Assembly (NCBI GenBank): GCA_036274595.1
Contig: DASUFL010000056.1
Location: 1-64,000 of the forward strand
Length of the DNA: 64,000 nt
Direction of reading: 5' to 3'
From: WS-9 sp036274595
GTDB taxonomy: Bacteria; Eisenbacteria; RBG-16-71-46; SZUA-252
The notes under the pieces were generated by a model, which was not told where the DNA came from, made no database searches, and worked only from the letters and a program-made list of their open reading frames with translations. A program made the position numbers and the translations under genes. Positions 24,769 through 34,659 of this stretch are shown piece by piece (position 1 is the stretch's first letter; every line of letters begins with the position of its first letter).

Positions 24769-27700
24769 TGAATCCATCGTATCAGGCTCTCCTCGAGCGG
24801 CTCCGCGCGGCGCGCCGCATCATCCTGCTCCGCGCCATCGAGCGCGCGGGCATCGCGACGGTCGTCGGGCTCCTCGCCGTGGCGCTCCTCGCGCTCGCGA
24901 TCGCGCTCGTGGCGCCGCTCTACCGCGCGGAGTACGCGGCGATCCGGAGCGCGCTCTTGGGCGCGGCGGTGCTCTTCGTGCTCGCGGCGGTGGCGCGCGT
25001 CTGGAGCACGAAGGCGGCGCTGCCCCAGGCCGCGATCGAGGCGGGACGCCTGGGCGGCGACCGCGAGGACGACCTCCTGGCCGCGCTCGAGCTGTCGCAG
25101 GGAGCGCAGGGCGACGATGCGTGGACCTCGGCGTCGCTCCGCGAAGTCGCGGTGCGCGCCGCGGCGGAGCGCGCGCAAGGGCTCCCCATCGAGCGGCTCC
25201 GCCGGTGGGATCAGCGTGGACGCTGGCTCGCGGCGAGCGGCGGCGTGCTCCTCCTCCTCGCGGTGACGGGAGTCCTCGGAGGATCGCGGACCCCGATGGT
25301 GATCCAGCGCATCGCGCGGCCGGCCAGCGCCCCGATCGCCCCGATCAAGATTCGCGTCGAGCCCGGAAACCGCGAGATCGAAGGCGGCGAGACCGTCTCC
25401 ATTCGCGCGTACGTCGCGGGCACGCCGCGCCATCCGAAGCTCCTCACGCGGTCGGGCGACGGATGGAAGGACGCGTCGTTCGACGATGCGCCCAGTGCCG
25501 AGGGAGCCCGCTCGGGCGAGCACGTCTACGCCGCGACGCTTCGGAACGTGAAGGAAGACGTCACGTACAAGATCAAGATCGCCGATCAGGAGACGCCGGT
25601 CTTCGCCCTGAGCGTGCGCGACCTTCCGCGCGCGACGGGCTATCGCATCCGCTACGACTATCCGGCCTACACGGGGCTCAAGTCCGAGGAAGCCCAGGCC
25701 ATCACGGCCGACCTCGCGGCGCCGCGCGGCACGCGCGCCACGATCGACGTCGGGACGAACCGCGCGGTGGATGACGCGGCGATCCTGTTGGACGGGGGCG
25801 GCCGGATCGCGGGCTCCGGGGGCGATCACGGGGCGCAGCTCACCGTCCCCATCCGGAACGACGGCCGTTTCTCGATCCGCCTCACCGACCGGCGGGGACG
25901 CCGCGCGCTCCTCGGCCCATTCGAGCTCCGCGCCATTCCCGACCGGCCGCCGACGGTGACCGTGCTCTCGCCGGGCCCCGTGGACGACGTGGGGCACGAC
26001 ATGGGCACGACGATCCTCGCGGGCGCCACCGACGACCACGGGGTGCGGAAGATCCTCCTCCGCTACAAGGTGCGCGAAGAAGCGGTGAAGGTGGAGACGC
26101 TCCACGAGGAGAAGGCGGGGGCGCGCGAGCTCGCGATCCGCTACGGCTGGGCGCTCGGGAGCTACGGCCTCCTCCCCGGGGACGAGATCGAGTACCAGGT
26201 GGGCGCGGTCGACGGGAACGCGGTCGACGGACCGCAGACCACGTGGTCCGATACCCGGCGCCTCAGGTTCCCGTCCGCGACCGAGATCCTCGCGAACATG
26301 GAACGGGAGCGGAGCGAGTCCATCGACACGCTCGAGGACGTGCTCAAGAACGTGCGCGACCTCCAGCAGAAGTCCGAGGACCTCTCGCGCGACGTCGGCC
26401 GCACGAAGGAGCTGACCTGGGAGCAGAAGCAGGAGCTCCAGAAGAACCTCGAAGGGCAGCAGCGGGCGAAGGAGCAGCTCGACAAGGTGGCCGAGAAGCT
26501 GTCGCAGGACGCCGAGAAGCTCTCCCAGTCGCCGCTCCGGAGCGAGCTCGTCCAGAAGATCGAGGAGCTCCATCAGCTCCTGAGCCAGATCAAGGATCAA
26601 TCGCTCCTCAAGTCGATGCAGAGGCTCCAGGAAGCGATGAAGAAGATGACGCCCCAGGAGATGGAGCGCGCGCTCCAGAACTTCCAGCTCTCCCAGGACG
26701 AGGTCATCAAGAACCTGGAGCGCACCATCGAGATGCTGAAGCAGCTCAAGACGGAGGAGATGCTCGAGGCCGCGTCGCAGCGCGCCGCGGAGATGGAGCG
26801 TCGCCAGCTCGCGGTGAACGACTCGCTCTCGCGCGCGCAGGGGAAAGATCAAAAGAGCACGATGAACCAGCTCTCCAACAGCCAGAAGCAGCTCTCCGAC
26901 ATGTCGAAGGAGCAGTCGGCCGCGCTCGACTCGATCGCGGCGCAGATGAAGCCCGACGACGCCGAGACGGCCGAGCAGGCGAAGCAGCTCGCCGAGCAGT
27001 ACGGCGAGAAGGGGATGCAGCAGGACATGCAGCAGATGAGCGGCTCGATGGAAGCCGGGGAGCAGGACCAGGCGCAGCAAGAGGCCAAGCAGCTCTCGAA
27101 GAATCTGGAGCAGATGCGGAAGTCCGTCGACAAGATGCGCGAGGGCTTCCGCCAGAAGAAGAAGAACGAGCTCGCCAAGAAGATGGAGGATGCCGCGCAG
27201 GACCTGATGGACATCGCGTCCGTGCAGGAGAAGCTCCTCGCCGACGACCAGAGCAGCATGAACGACCGCGCCGAGACGCAGAAGGGGCTCCAGGAGACCA
27301 CGGAGGGGGCCACCGAGCGCATCGGCCAGATGGCGAAGCAGTCTCTCTTCATCACGCCGGACATCGCCCAGTCGCTCGGCCGCGCGCTCACGAATCAATC
27401 GAACGCGGTGGGTCGCTACTCCAACCAGGATCTCGCGGGCGGACTCAATGCCTCCAAGGAGGCGACGATCTCGCTCAATCAGGCCGCGACGGGACTCCTC
27501 CGGCAGAAGGAATCGATGCAGGGAGCGAAATCCTCGACCGGCATGCAGGAGGCGATGGAGAGCCTGCAGTCGCTCGCGGGCCAGCAGCAGGGGGTCAACG
27601 AGCAGACCATGGGGATGATGCCCGGCCAGCAGGACGGCATGGGGTCAGGGGATCAAGGACAGCGGCTTCAGGAAGGCGCGGGCCAGGCGCTCGGGCGCAT

Positions 27701-28121
27701 GGCGGCCGAGCAGGAAGCCATCCGCAAGGGGCTGGAAGAGACGATGCAGAAGATGAACCAGAGCGGCGGGAGCACGCTCGGCAACATGGGCGATGTCGCC
27801 GAGGAGATGAAGAAGGTGGAGCAGGACCTTCGGTCCGGGCGCCTCGAGGCCGACACGGTCGAGCGCCAGCAGAAGATCCTGAGCCGGCTCCTCGACGCTC
27901 CGCGAAGCGTCGAGAAGCGGGACTACTCGCGGAAGCGCACGTCGCGTCCGGGCCTGGACGTCGTTCGGTCGTCACCGGAGGCGCTGTCGGGCGACCTCTT
28001 GAAGTCCAAGCCCTCGCTCGCGGCGCTGCTCGCGCGCGGGAGCCGGGATCCGATCGCGCCGCGGTATCGCGCTACCGTCGATGAGTACTTCCAGTCGATT
28101 CTCGAGGGCAAAGCCCGATGA
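24768..28121 (+). CDS. DUF4175-family membrane protein with long coiled coil
   Basis: A 1117-residue protein. Two membrane helices lie at about residues 27-52 and 60-82, a third near 155-172 (LAASGGVLLLLAVTG). A large extracytoplasmic region follows, with Ig-like strands around IKIRVEPGNREIEGGETVSI and a repeated VTVLSPGPVDDVGHDMG pattern. From about residue 505 to 1000 the sequence is Lys/Glu/Gln/Met-rich coiled coil, including tracts such as MQQDMQQMSGSMEAG. The last 100 residues are basic. DUF4175 proteins have no established function. Gene order with DUF4159 is conserved in related bacteria, in my recollection. Coding with very strong strand bias produces a long antisense frame that I do not consider real. 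Confidence 0.8.
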   Translation: MNPSYQALLERLRAARRIILLRAIERAGIATVVGLLAVALLALAIALVAPLYRAEYAAIRSALLGAAVLFVLAAVARVWSTKAALPQAAIEAGRLGGDREDDLLAALELSQGAQGDDAWTSASLREVAVRAAAERAQGLPIERLRRWDQRGRWLAASGGVLLLLAVTGVLGGSRTPMVIQRIARPASAPIAPIKIRVEPGNREIEGGETVSIRAYVAGTPRHPKLLTRSGDGWKDASFDDAPSAEGARSGEHVYAATLRNVKEDVTYKIKIADQETPVFALSVRDLPRATGYRIRYDYPAYTGLKSEEAQAITADLAAPRGTRATIDVGTNRAVDDAAILLDGGGRIAGSGGDHGAQLTVPIRNDGRFSIRLTDRRGRRALLGPFELRAIPDRPPTVTVLSPGPVDDVGHDMGTTILAGATDDHGVRKILLRYKVREEAVKVETLHEEKAGARELAIRYGWALGSYGLLPGDEIEYQVGAVDGNAVDGPQTTWSDTRRLRFPSATEILANMERERSESIDTLEDVLKNVRDLQQKSEDLSRDVGRTKELTWEQKQELQKNLEGQQRAKEQLDKVAEKLSQDAEKLSQSPLRSELVQKIEELHQLLSQIKDQSLLKSMQRLQEAMKKMTPQEMERALQNFQLSQDEVIKNLERTIEMLKQLKTEEMLEAASQRAAEMERRQLAVNDSLSRAQGKDQKSTMNQLSNSQKQLSDMSKEQSAALDSIAAQMKPDDAETAEQAKQLAEQYGEKGMQQDMQQMSGSMEAGEQDQAQQEAKQLSKNLEQMRKSVDKMREGFRQKKKNELAKKMEDAAQDLMDIASVQEKLLADDQSSMNDRAETQKGLQETTEGATERIGQMAKQSLFITPDIAQSLGRALTNQSNAVGRYSNQDLAGGLNASKEATISLNQAATGLLRQKESMQGAKSSTGMQEAMESLQSLAGQQQGVNEQTMGMMPGQQDGMGSGDQGQRLQEGAGQALGRMAAEQEAIRKGLEETMQKMNQSGGSTLGNMGDVAEEMKKVEQDLRSGRLEADTVERQQKILSRLLDAPRSVEKRDYSRKRTSRPGLDVVRSSPEALSGDLLKSKPSLAALLARGSRDPIAPRYRATVDEYFQSILEGKAR

Positions 28122-29044
28122 TTCGCGCGAGCTTGCGGTGGGAGGTCGAGGGCCAGGGAGCGATCTCCGGCCGCGGCTCAGTCCGCGCTCCGCGCGGACC
28201 GAGAGGCGTCCTCCGATCGTCCCTGGTCCTCGACCTCCTTCGGCGGCACGGCACAATGATCGCCGCAATACTCGCGGTTGGCCTGGCTCTCGCGGTCGCG
28301 TCACACGCGGCGGCGAAGCCGAAGCCGGCGGAGGACAAGACGTCGAAGTCGGCGGAGCCCAAGGGCGCGATTCCGAACGTGCCGGAGCTGCAGAAGCCGG
28401 GACAGCCGCAGCCTCAGGATCCGAGGGCGATCGACGTGTATCGCGCGATCCTCCGGTCGGGGGCGGCGCGCGGGGCGGCGGATACGCTCGGGGACGGGAT
28501 GTACCACGCGGCGCTCCAGGCGTTCTACGAGGGGCAGATCGAGGTGGCGCAGGTGACCGCGAACCAGTTCGCGCGGACCTATGTGCGGAACCTCAAGGTG
28601 AACGAGGCGCTCGAGCTCGTGCTCCTCGCGAAGAACTGCCGCGATTTCGACTACCAGCCGCTCCGCGCGTACGGCCGCGTGCTTTCGCTCCGTGCGGCGG
28701 GGCATCCCGATTCCGCGGCGTCGGTGGCCAAGGCGACGCTCCAGACGTGGCCCGGCTCCGCGGTGCGCTATCACCTCCGCTATCAGCTCGCGGATCTCGC
28801 GCGCGAGCGCGGCGACCACACGGAAGCGGTGGCCCAGGCGCTCGCGGTGGCCGACTCCACATCGAAGAGCCGGCTCGCGCCGGCGGCGCTCAAGCTCGCG
28901 GGGGACGAGACCATCGCGATGGGGCAGGGGCAGGAGAAGGCGCTCAAGATCTACCAGGAGCTGCTGGAGCGCTATCCCGACTCGCCGCTCGCGCCAGGTG
29001 TCCGGTCGCAGATCCTCGACATGAGAAAGAAGCTCCAGCTATGA
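28118..29044 (+). CDS. TPR-type secreted protein of the DUF4175 operon
   Basis: About 308 residues if translation begins at ATG 28118, which overlaps the DUF4175 stop (ATGA). A second ATG at 28256 begins MIAAILAVGLALAVASHAAA, a good signal peptide, but it lacks a ribosome site; the true start may be either. After an Ala/Lys/Pro-rich linker the protein is all-helical with repeated hairpins such as ALQAFYEGQIEVAQVTANQF and ALKIYQELLERYPDSPLA, the TPR/Sel1 pattern. It probably works as a periplasmic scaffold for the partners encoded on each side. Start uncertainty is the main doubt. Confidence 0.7.
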   Translation: MIRASLRWEVEGQGAISGRGSVRAPRGPRGVLRSSLVLDLLRRHGTMIAAILAVGLALAVASHAAAKPKPAEDKTSKSAEPKGAIPNVPELQKPGQPQPQDPRAIDVYRAILRSGAARGAADTLGDGMYHAALQAFYEGQIEVAQVTANQFARTYVRNLKVNEALELVLLAKNCRDFDYQPLRAYGRVLSLRAAGHPDSAASVAKATLQTWPGSAVRYHLRYQLADLARERGDHTEAVAQALAVADSTSKSRLAPAALKLAGDETIAMGQGQEKALKIYQELLERYPDSPLAPGVRSQILDMRKKLQL

Positions 29045-30315
29045 AGCGATTCCTCGCGCGGGCGTCGATCCTGCCGCTCCTCGTCGCGTTCGCGATCCTC
29101 GGCCCCGCGCCGGCCTGGGCCCGCATCCTCGTGCCGATGGATCAGGGGCAGACCGATCACCTTCGCGCGTACGGCCTCACCTACTGGGCGCTGAGCCACG
29201 GCCTCCGCGGCGAATGGCTCCTCAACTACCGGGGCGGATCGTTCCTCCTGCCGGACAACGCGCAGCTCCAGTCGGAGGCGGTCGTGCGCGGGGTGAGCAT
29301 GGAGGTGATCGACGAGGCGGCCGTGGCGCGGATCATGGCCGAGATCGCGGACAACAACATGGAGGCGATCAAGCTCGAGACCACCCCCCGGGTCGCGGTC
29401 TACGTTCCGCCGAGCGCGCCGCCGTGGGACGACGCGGTGCAGCTCGCCCTCGACTACGCGCAGATCCCGTACACCAAGCTCTGGGACGCCGAGGTGCTGG
29501 ACGGGAAGCTCGCCGAGTACGACTGGCTCCATCTCCACCACGAAGACTTCACCGGGCAGTACGGGAAGTTCTTCGCCGCCTTTGCCGCGACCGACTGGTA
29601 TCGCCGCCAGGTGGTCGAGAACGAGGCGATGGCGAAGTCGCACGGCTTCGCCAAGGTCTCCGAGCTCAAGAAGGCGGTCGCGCGCACCATCAAGAGCTAC
29701 GTGGCGAATGGCGGGTTCCTCTTCGCGATGTGCTCGGCCACGGACACGTTCGACATCGCGCTCGCGTCGGAGGGGGTGGACATCGTCGGACCGGAGTACG
29801 ACCACGACGGCTTCGACCCCAATGCCAACGCCAAGCTCGATTTCTCGCAGTGCCTCGCCTTCCAGAATTTCGAGCTGGAGATGAATCCGCTGGTCTACGA
29901 GTTCTCGAACATCGACACGACGACGAAGGCTTCGACGCGCGGCCAGCGGAACGACTTCTTCACCCTCTTCGACTTCTCGGCCAAGCAGGATCCGGTGCCA
30001 TCGATGCTGGTGCAGGACCACGTCGCGAACGTCCCCGGCTTCATGGGGCAGACGACCGGATTCGAGAAGAGCATGCTGAAGCCCGGGGTCACGATCCTCG
30101 CGGAGACCCAGGGGGCCGACGACGTGAAGTACCTGCATGGCCACTACGGGAAGGGAACGTTCACGTTCTACGGCGGCCACGATCCCGAGGACTACCAGCA
30201 CGCCGTCGGCGATCCTCCCACCGACCTCGCCCTCCACAAGCACTCGCCCGGCTACCGGCTCATCCTGAACAACGTCCTCTTCCCCGCCGCGGAGAAGAAG
30301 GAAAAGAAGACCTGA
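29041..30315 (+). CDS. Secreted protein of the so-called asparagine synthetase B-like group
   Basis: A 424-residue protein starting in the preceding stop (ATGA). The signal peptide ends PAWA near residue 28, followed by RILVPMDQGQTDHLRAYGL and WLLNYRGGSFLLPDN. I recall database entries with this pattern labelled asparagine synthetase B, but the N-terminal Cys nucleophile and PP-loop of that enzyme are absent, and the protein is exported. Inside, WLHLHHEDFTGQYGKF, FLFAMCSATDTFDIALA and GKGTFTFYGGHDPEDYQH suggest a glutamine-amidotransferase-like Rossmann fold with possible catalytic Cys in the AMCSA turn. It closes the DUF4159-DUF4175-TPR operon. Function is unknown and the common label should be distrusted. 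Confidence 0.7.
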   Translation: MKRFLARASILPLLVAFAILGPAPAWARILVPMDQGQTDHLRAYGLTYWALSHGLRGEWLLNYRGGSFLLPDNAQLQSEAVVRGVSMEVIDEAAVARIMAEIADNNMEAIKLETTPRVAVYVPPSAPPWDDAVQLALDYAQIPYTKLWDAEVLDGKLAEYDWLHLHHEDFTGQYGKFFAAFAATDWYRRQVVENEAMAKSHGFAKVSELKKAVARTIKSYVANGGFLFAMCSATDTFDIALASEGVDIVGPEYDHDGFDPNANAKLDFSQCLAFQNFELEMNPLVYEFSNIDTTTKASTRGQRNDFFTLFDFSAKQDPVPSMLVQDHVANVPGFMGQTTGFEKSMLKPGVTILAETQGADDVKYLHGHYGKGTFTFYGGHDPEDYQHAVGDPPTDLALHKHSPGYRLILNNVLFPAAEKKEKKT

Positions 30316-30319
30316 CCGG

Positions 30320-33300
30320 TTACCTGGCGATTCTCAGAACGGGCAGGCGGCGCACGTAGGAGGCGTTTCCCACGCGCATCCGTACGAAGTAGATGCCGTG
30401 GGCCAGGTGGTCCAGGGGAAGCGAGGTGCGGTGGATCCCCGCCTCGCGCGACGTGAGGCCGAGGCCGGCCACCAAGCGGCCGGTGACGGCGTAGATCCCG
30501 AGGGAGACCTCGCCCGGCTGAGCGAGCGTGTACTCCAGAACGGCGCGCCCTCCTTCGACGCGAGGGCGCCCCAGGGATGTCCGGAAGGATGGGCCGGCGC
30601 TCCGCGGCTCCTCCATCGTCATCGCCATCTCCATGCCAGGGCCATGGTGGTCCGGGCAGCCCTCGAGCGAGTTGTAGGCCTGCCCGTCGTCCGACGCGCG
30701 ATGCACGTAGGACTCGCGCGGAACCCCGACGACCACCGACCCATCCGCGACTCCTCCGCCTCGCGTCACGGCGGTGAAGAAGACGCGGTAGACGCGGCCG
30801 TTGCCGCCGTCCACTCGCTCCCTGCGAAGATAGAGCTGGCCTCCGACGACCGCGGCGTCCGTGCAGGGACGGTCCGCGCCGTCCCGCCGCAACGGCTCGT
30901 CCTGCGTCACGCGCGTCACGTGGATCGAAGCGGGAGCGCCGTCGGAGTCGATCACGCCCGCGATCTCCACCGGAGCCAGCGCGCGATCGGGAGGCCAGAG
31001 TCGCGATGGCTCGGCGCGCGCGGTCGCCACTTGAGGCTTCGGGCCCTTGGGCGGAACCACGGTGAACTGCCGCATCATGTCGTTGTCTTCGTGCTCGAGC
31101 ATGTGGCAGTGGAAGACGTAATCCCCCAGATAACCGTCGGGGCCGAAGCGCATGATGACGCGCAGGAGCTCGTGCGGCTTCACCCGCGCCGTGTCCTTCC
31201 AGCCGGCCTCGTCGGGATCCGGCGGCCGCCTGTCCGGGCCCGGGATCACCTGGCCATCGACGACCTCGAAGCTCGAGCGGTCGAGGACCTGGAACTCGAC
31301 CAGATGCACGTGGATGGGGTGCTCTTCCAGCGTCTCGTTCGCGAACTGCCAGATCTCGGTCGTGCCCAGAGCAGGGAACTCGGTGGCCTCGCCCCAGCCG
31401 AAGTCTCCAAAGAGGAACTTCTGCCGGACCTGGTCGAAGCGGAGCTGGAACGTCCGGGTTCGGACGGCCTGGCTCTCGGGGGTGCGCTCCACGGTCTCGA
31501 GCGAGGAAGGGAGCGGCGCCGTCCAGCCCGCATTCCCCGAGACGACGAACTTCATGACCCTGGATGCGGCAGGATCGTTGCGATCCATCTGACCCGACTC
31601 GAGCCTGTCCTCGAGGAGCAGCTCCGAGCCCGGGGCGTCATCGCCGAAGTCGATCACGATGTCGGCCCGCTCCGCGGGTCCGAGCGTGAGCTCGCGGACC
31701 TCGACCGGCGCGGAGAGGAGGCCGCCGTCGCTCGCGATCACGTGGAACGGGCGCCGATCCGAAAGGGCGAGCGTGAAGATCCGGTGGTTGGAGCCGTTCA
31801 CCACGCGAAACCGATACTTCCCTCGGTCCACGCTTAGCTTCGGCCACACCATGCCGTTCACGAGGACCTTGTCGCCCAGGAACGGCTTCATCTCCCACAT
31901 GGCCGGGTAACGAAGCGACCCGTCCGTATGGAACGAGCGGTCCTGGACGAGGAGCGGGACCTCGTACCGACCGCGCGGGAGCGGGAGCGACTCTTCCCCG
32001 CGGCCGCGAATCAGGTAGAGACCGGCCAGCCCCATCATCACGTTGTAGCGCGTGATGCCGAGGGCGTGATCGTGGTACCAGAGCGTCGTCGGCAGCTGCG
32101 TGTTCGGATACCGGTATAGCCTCGAGCCGCCGGAGACGAACGTCGACTCCGGGAATCCGTCGGAGTCGGACGGGACGTGACCTCCGTGGAGATGCACCAC
32201 GGTGCGCGGTGACGCTCCGTCCGCGTCGGGACCGCCCATGTGAGTGTCGATCTCGAAGTAATGCGTCGTCCGCGCAAGACCGGTCTCGATGTCCCGGAGA
32301 TCGTTGATCCAGCGGACGTGAACCGGCTGATTTTCGGAGGCCTCGATCGTGGGCCCCGGGAATCTCCCGTCGTAACCCCAGAGCGTGGTGGGTGGCAGAT
32401 CCCGGTGGAGCTTCTGCCGAAACTCCTTCATCGCGAGGTCGTACCAGGCGGCGCCTCCCGAGCGGCCGCGGAGCGGCCGCGCGACCGGCGGGATCGGGAG
32501 ATCGTCCACGTAAGGCTCCAGGCAGACCTGTTCGTCGCAGGTGGAGTTGTCCCCGGCGTAGGACCCCGACGCGGCGTCGCATTCGTCGTGGGTCAGGAGG
32601 TCGCACGTGCCGTCCGGCTTGCAGCAGGCTCCCGCGGGATGGGTGAAGAAGACTGTCAACGTGGGGCGGAGTTTGGGATCGGGATGCTGGCGGCTCGCGT
32701 ATCGCGCTCCCGTTCCTCCCCGCGTCTCGTCCCCCCGCAAGATCCAGCCGTGATTCGACGACGGATCCTCGGCCCAGCCGACGACGTCCCGCACGATCCC
32801 GCTGCCTTCCAGGATGACGACCTGCATCCACCCCGGGAACGATCCGGAGTCGCTGAACACGCTCTCGAAATTTCCGCCATGCAAGGGTTCGCCCGCCTCC
32901 GTCGACCAGACGGTCCGCGCCCCGAAGAATCGGTAATGCCAGGTCGAGGCCATCTCGGTCGGAGTCCGGCCCCATTGCTTGGGGCGGGCGGTGCATACGT
33001 CCAGGGCGCCCTCATCGCCCTCGCCCCAATCCTGGTTCAGCCTGTGAACGTAGAGGCGATCGCCCGGGCCACCCGGCAGGAACCGGAACAGGTTGAGTCG
33101 CGCGGAGACGATCCGACTTCCCGCGGGAATGGCCGAGAGGTCGAACTGGAGGAGCGATCGTCGGATGAGCGGCTGGCGCTCCGTGGAGATGGTGGGGCGC
33201 CCCACCTGGAGGCACTCTCCCGCCCCGTAGCTCAGGTTGGACTCCGAGTAGATCACGTTGTCCCGGACGGCCGGCAGCGTCATCTCGTCGGAACGCGATG

Positions 33301-33373
33301 GGCGGGGGTGGGCGATCACCATGAGGATCAGGATCGCGACGAATGGCCGTATCGGGGCGCGATGACGGGGCAC
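30320..33373 (-). CDS. Multicopper oxidase fused to DNRLRE and FlgD-Ig sorting domains
   Basis: A secreted protein of about 1017 residues. GTG 33373 was chosen because it directly precedes a signal peptide (PIRPFVAILILMVIAHP). Order of parts: a DNRLRE-like beta domain (about residues 35-210; RRSLLQFDLSAIPAGSRIV), a Cys-rich module with GACCKPDGTC (about 250-285), and a CotA/bilirubin-oxidase-like core. The four copper motifs are HLHGGH (near 392), WYHDHALG (near 431), HPIHVHLVEF (near 683) and HCHMLEHEDND (near 754), so type 1, 2 and 3 sites look intact. The last 85 residues resemble an FlgD-Ig/T9SS-like sorting domain with GEVSLGIYAVTGRLV and LAHGIYFVRM. It should oxidise a phenolic or metal substrate outside the cell. 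The stop is four bases from the convergent AsnB-like gene. Confidence 0.85.
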   Translation of the reverse strand: MPRHRAPIRPFVAILILMVIAHPRPSRSDEMTLPAVRDNVIYSESNLSYGAGECLQVGRPTISTERQPLIRRSLLQFDLSAIPAGSRIVSARLNLFRFLPGGPGDRLYVHRLNQDWGEGDEGALDVCTARPKQWGRTPTEMASTWHYRFFGARTVWSTEAGEPLHGGNFESVFSDSGSFPGWMQVVILEGSGIVRDVVGWAEDPSSNHGWILRGDETRGGTGARYASRQHPDPKLRPTLTVFFTHPAGACCKPDGTCDLLTHDECDAASGSYAGDNSTCDEQVCLEPYVDDLPIPPVARPLRGRSGGAAWYDLAMKEFRQKLHRDLPPTTLWGYDGRFPGPTIEASENQPVHVRWINDLRDIETGLARTTHYFEIDTHMGGPDADGASPRTVVHLHGGHVPSDSDGFPESTFVSGGSRLYRYPNTQLPTTLWYHDHALGITRYNVMMGLAGLYLIRGRGEESLPLPRGRYEVPLLVQDRSFHTDGSLRYPAMWEMKPFLGDKVLVNGMVWPKLSVDRGKYRFRVVNGSNHRIFTLALSDRRPFHVIASDGGLLSAPVEVRELTLGPAERADIVIDFGDDAPGSELLLEDRLESGQMDRNDPAASRVMKFVVSGNAGWTAPLPSSLETVERTPESQAVRTRTFQLRFDQVRQKFLFGDFGWGEATEFPALGTTEIWQFANETLEEHPIHVHLVEFQVLDRSSFEVVDGQVIPGPDRRPPDPDEAGWKDTARVKPHELLRVIMRFGPDGYLGDYVFHCHMLEHEDNDMMRQFTVVPPKGPKPQVATARAEPSRLWPPDRALAPVEIAGVIDSDGAPASIHVTRVTQDEPLRRDGADRPCTDAAVVGGQLYLRRERVDGGNGRVYRVFFTAVTRGGGVADGSVVVGVPRESYVHRASDDGQAYNSLEGCPDHHGPGMEMAMTMEEPRSAGPSFRTSLGRPRVEGGRAVLEYTLAQPGEVSLGIYAVTGRLVAGLGLTSREAGIHRTSLPLDHLAHGIYFVRMRVGNASYVRRLPVLRIAR

Positions 33374-33587
33374 GTGCTCTCGCAAGGAGGATGGGCCGCT
33401 GCTCAGCCGGGGTCGAAGCAAGCCCCTACGGGGGGCTGGTCCACACATTGAGGGTAGAGGGGCTCGCGCGGACCCGACAAGGTAGCCGAAGGTGGCATGC
33501 CCCCGTCGGCGCCGAGCGAATCGCCTCGCGGCCCGCGCGGCCTCCCGCACTTGAGCCGTCCGCGTCGGCGCGGTACACTGCCCGGCC

Positions 33588-34637
33588 ATGTCCGAGTACG
33601 ACAAGAACAACCCCGAGCCCCTCAAGCCCCTCTACGATCCCGTGGGCGACCACGCGCCTGCCGCGCTCGTGACCGGGCCGACCGGCGCCATCGGCCGCGT
33701 CGTCTGCCGCGAGCTCGTGCAGAACGGCTATCGCGTGCTCGGGCTGACCCGGAACTCGGACCAGTTGGCGCGTCTTCCGTACGCGGTCGTCCCCGTGCTC
33801 GGCGACATCCGGGATCCGGGGCGCTGGGACTCGGCGATCACCCGCGCGGACGTCGTGATCCACGCGGCCATTCCGGCCGCTCCCAAGGGACCCAAGGACC
33901 GCGCGTACGCCGCGCGCGAAGCCGAGGAGCTGGCCTTGATCGCCACGGGCATCGCGACGGCTGTCCGGAAGAAGAAGAAGCGGCTCATCGCCACCTCGAG
34001 CGCGATCCTGTTCGAGCCGAACAGGGACGGCTGGGTGACGGAGTCGAGCGGCTACTCCGAAGGGAAGGGCTATGGCATCCGCCAGCGCCGGATCTATCGC
34101 GCGATCCAGGACCAGCGAAGGAAGGGGCTCAAGGCGATCGTGATGTGCCCCGCATTCGTCTACGGGCCGGGCGGATGGTTCGAGAAGTCGATGCTCGAGC
34201 CGATGGGCCGCGGCGAATCGCGGATGATCGGCGAGGGCAATCAGACGATGCATTATGTCGAAGGGGGCGATGTCGGCCGCGCCTACCGGCTCGCCATCGA
34301 GCACGGCGTGGACGGCGACGACTACCTGATCGGCGACGACAAGCCGACCACGCACGGAGCCTTCACGCGGCTCGTGGCCCGCGAGATGGGCGCGCCGTCG
34401 CCGGTCTCCGTGCCCGAGGAAGATCTCATCCCGATCCTGGGAGAATGGGGCCTCGAGGCGATGACCACGTGCCCCAAGATCGACTCCACGCGCGCGCGCG
34501 AGCGCCTGGGCTGGACCCCAGAGTACAAGACGACCGAGGAAGGCGTGCCGGTCGTCGTGCGCGACTACAAGTGGCGCCGCGAGATGGCGCCGGACCTCGA
34601 GCCCTTCCGACCGGTCCAGCACCGAAGCTGGACGTGA
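33588..34637 (+). CDS. NAD(P)-dependent epimerase/dehydratase (extended SDR)
   Basis: A 349-residue cytoplasmic oxidoreductase. The nucleotide-binding motif VTGPTGAIGR lies near residue 28, followed by VLGDIRDP (Asp contact) and VIHAAIPA. The usual catalytic YxxxK is not obvious: the region that should hold it reads SGYSEGKGYGIRQRRIY, where Y-S-E-G-K could serve with shifted spacing. PAFVYGPGGWF and the C-terminal RERLGWTPEYKT are standard SDR features. Its substrate, probably a nucleotide sugar or similar, is unknown. It diverges from the multicopper oxidase and converges with the CAX gene. Confidence 0.8.
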   Translation: MSEYDKNNPEPLKPLYDPVGDHAPAALVTGPTGAIGRVVCRELVQNGYRVLGLTRNSDQLARLPYAVVPVLGDIRDPGRWDSAITRADVVIHAAIPAAPKGPKDRAYAAREAEELALIATGIATAVRKKKKRLIATSSAILFEPNRDGWVTESSGYSEGKGYGIRQRRIYRAIQDQRRKGLKAIVMCPAFVYGPGGWFEKSMLEPMGRGESRMIGEGNQTMHYVEGGDVGRAYRLAIEHGVDGDDYLIGDDKPTTHGAFTRLVAREMGAPSPVSVPEEDLIPILGEWGLEAMTTCPKIDSTRARERLGWTPEYKTTEEGVPVVVRDYKWRREMAPDLEPFRPVQHRSWT

Positions 34638-34659
34638 CCCTCCTGGGGCGCGTCAGCGC

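Noticed and set aside
24750..27398. A continuous 882-codon antisense frame opposite DUF4175
   Set aside because: It is Leu/Arg/His-rich low-complexity protein without a domain, as expected when a strongly GC3-biased coiled-coil gene is read backwards; the sense frame has clear membrane and coiled-coil features.
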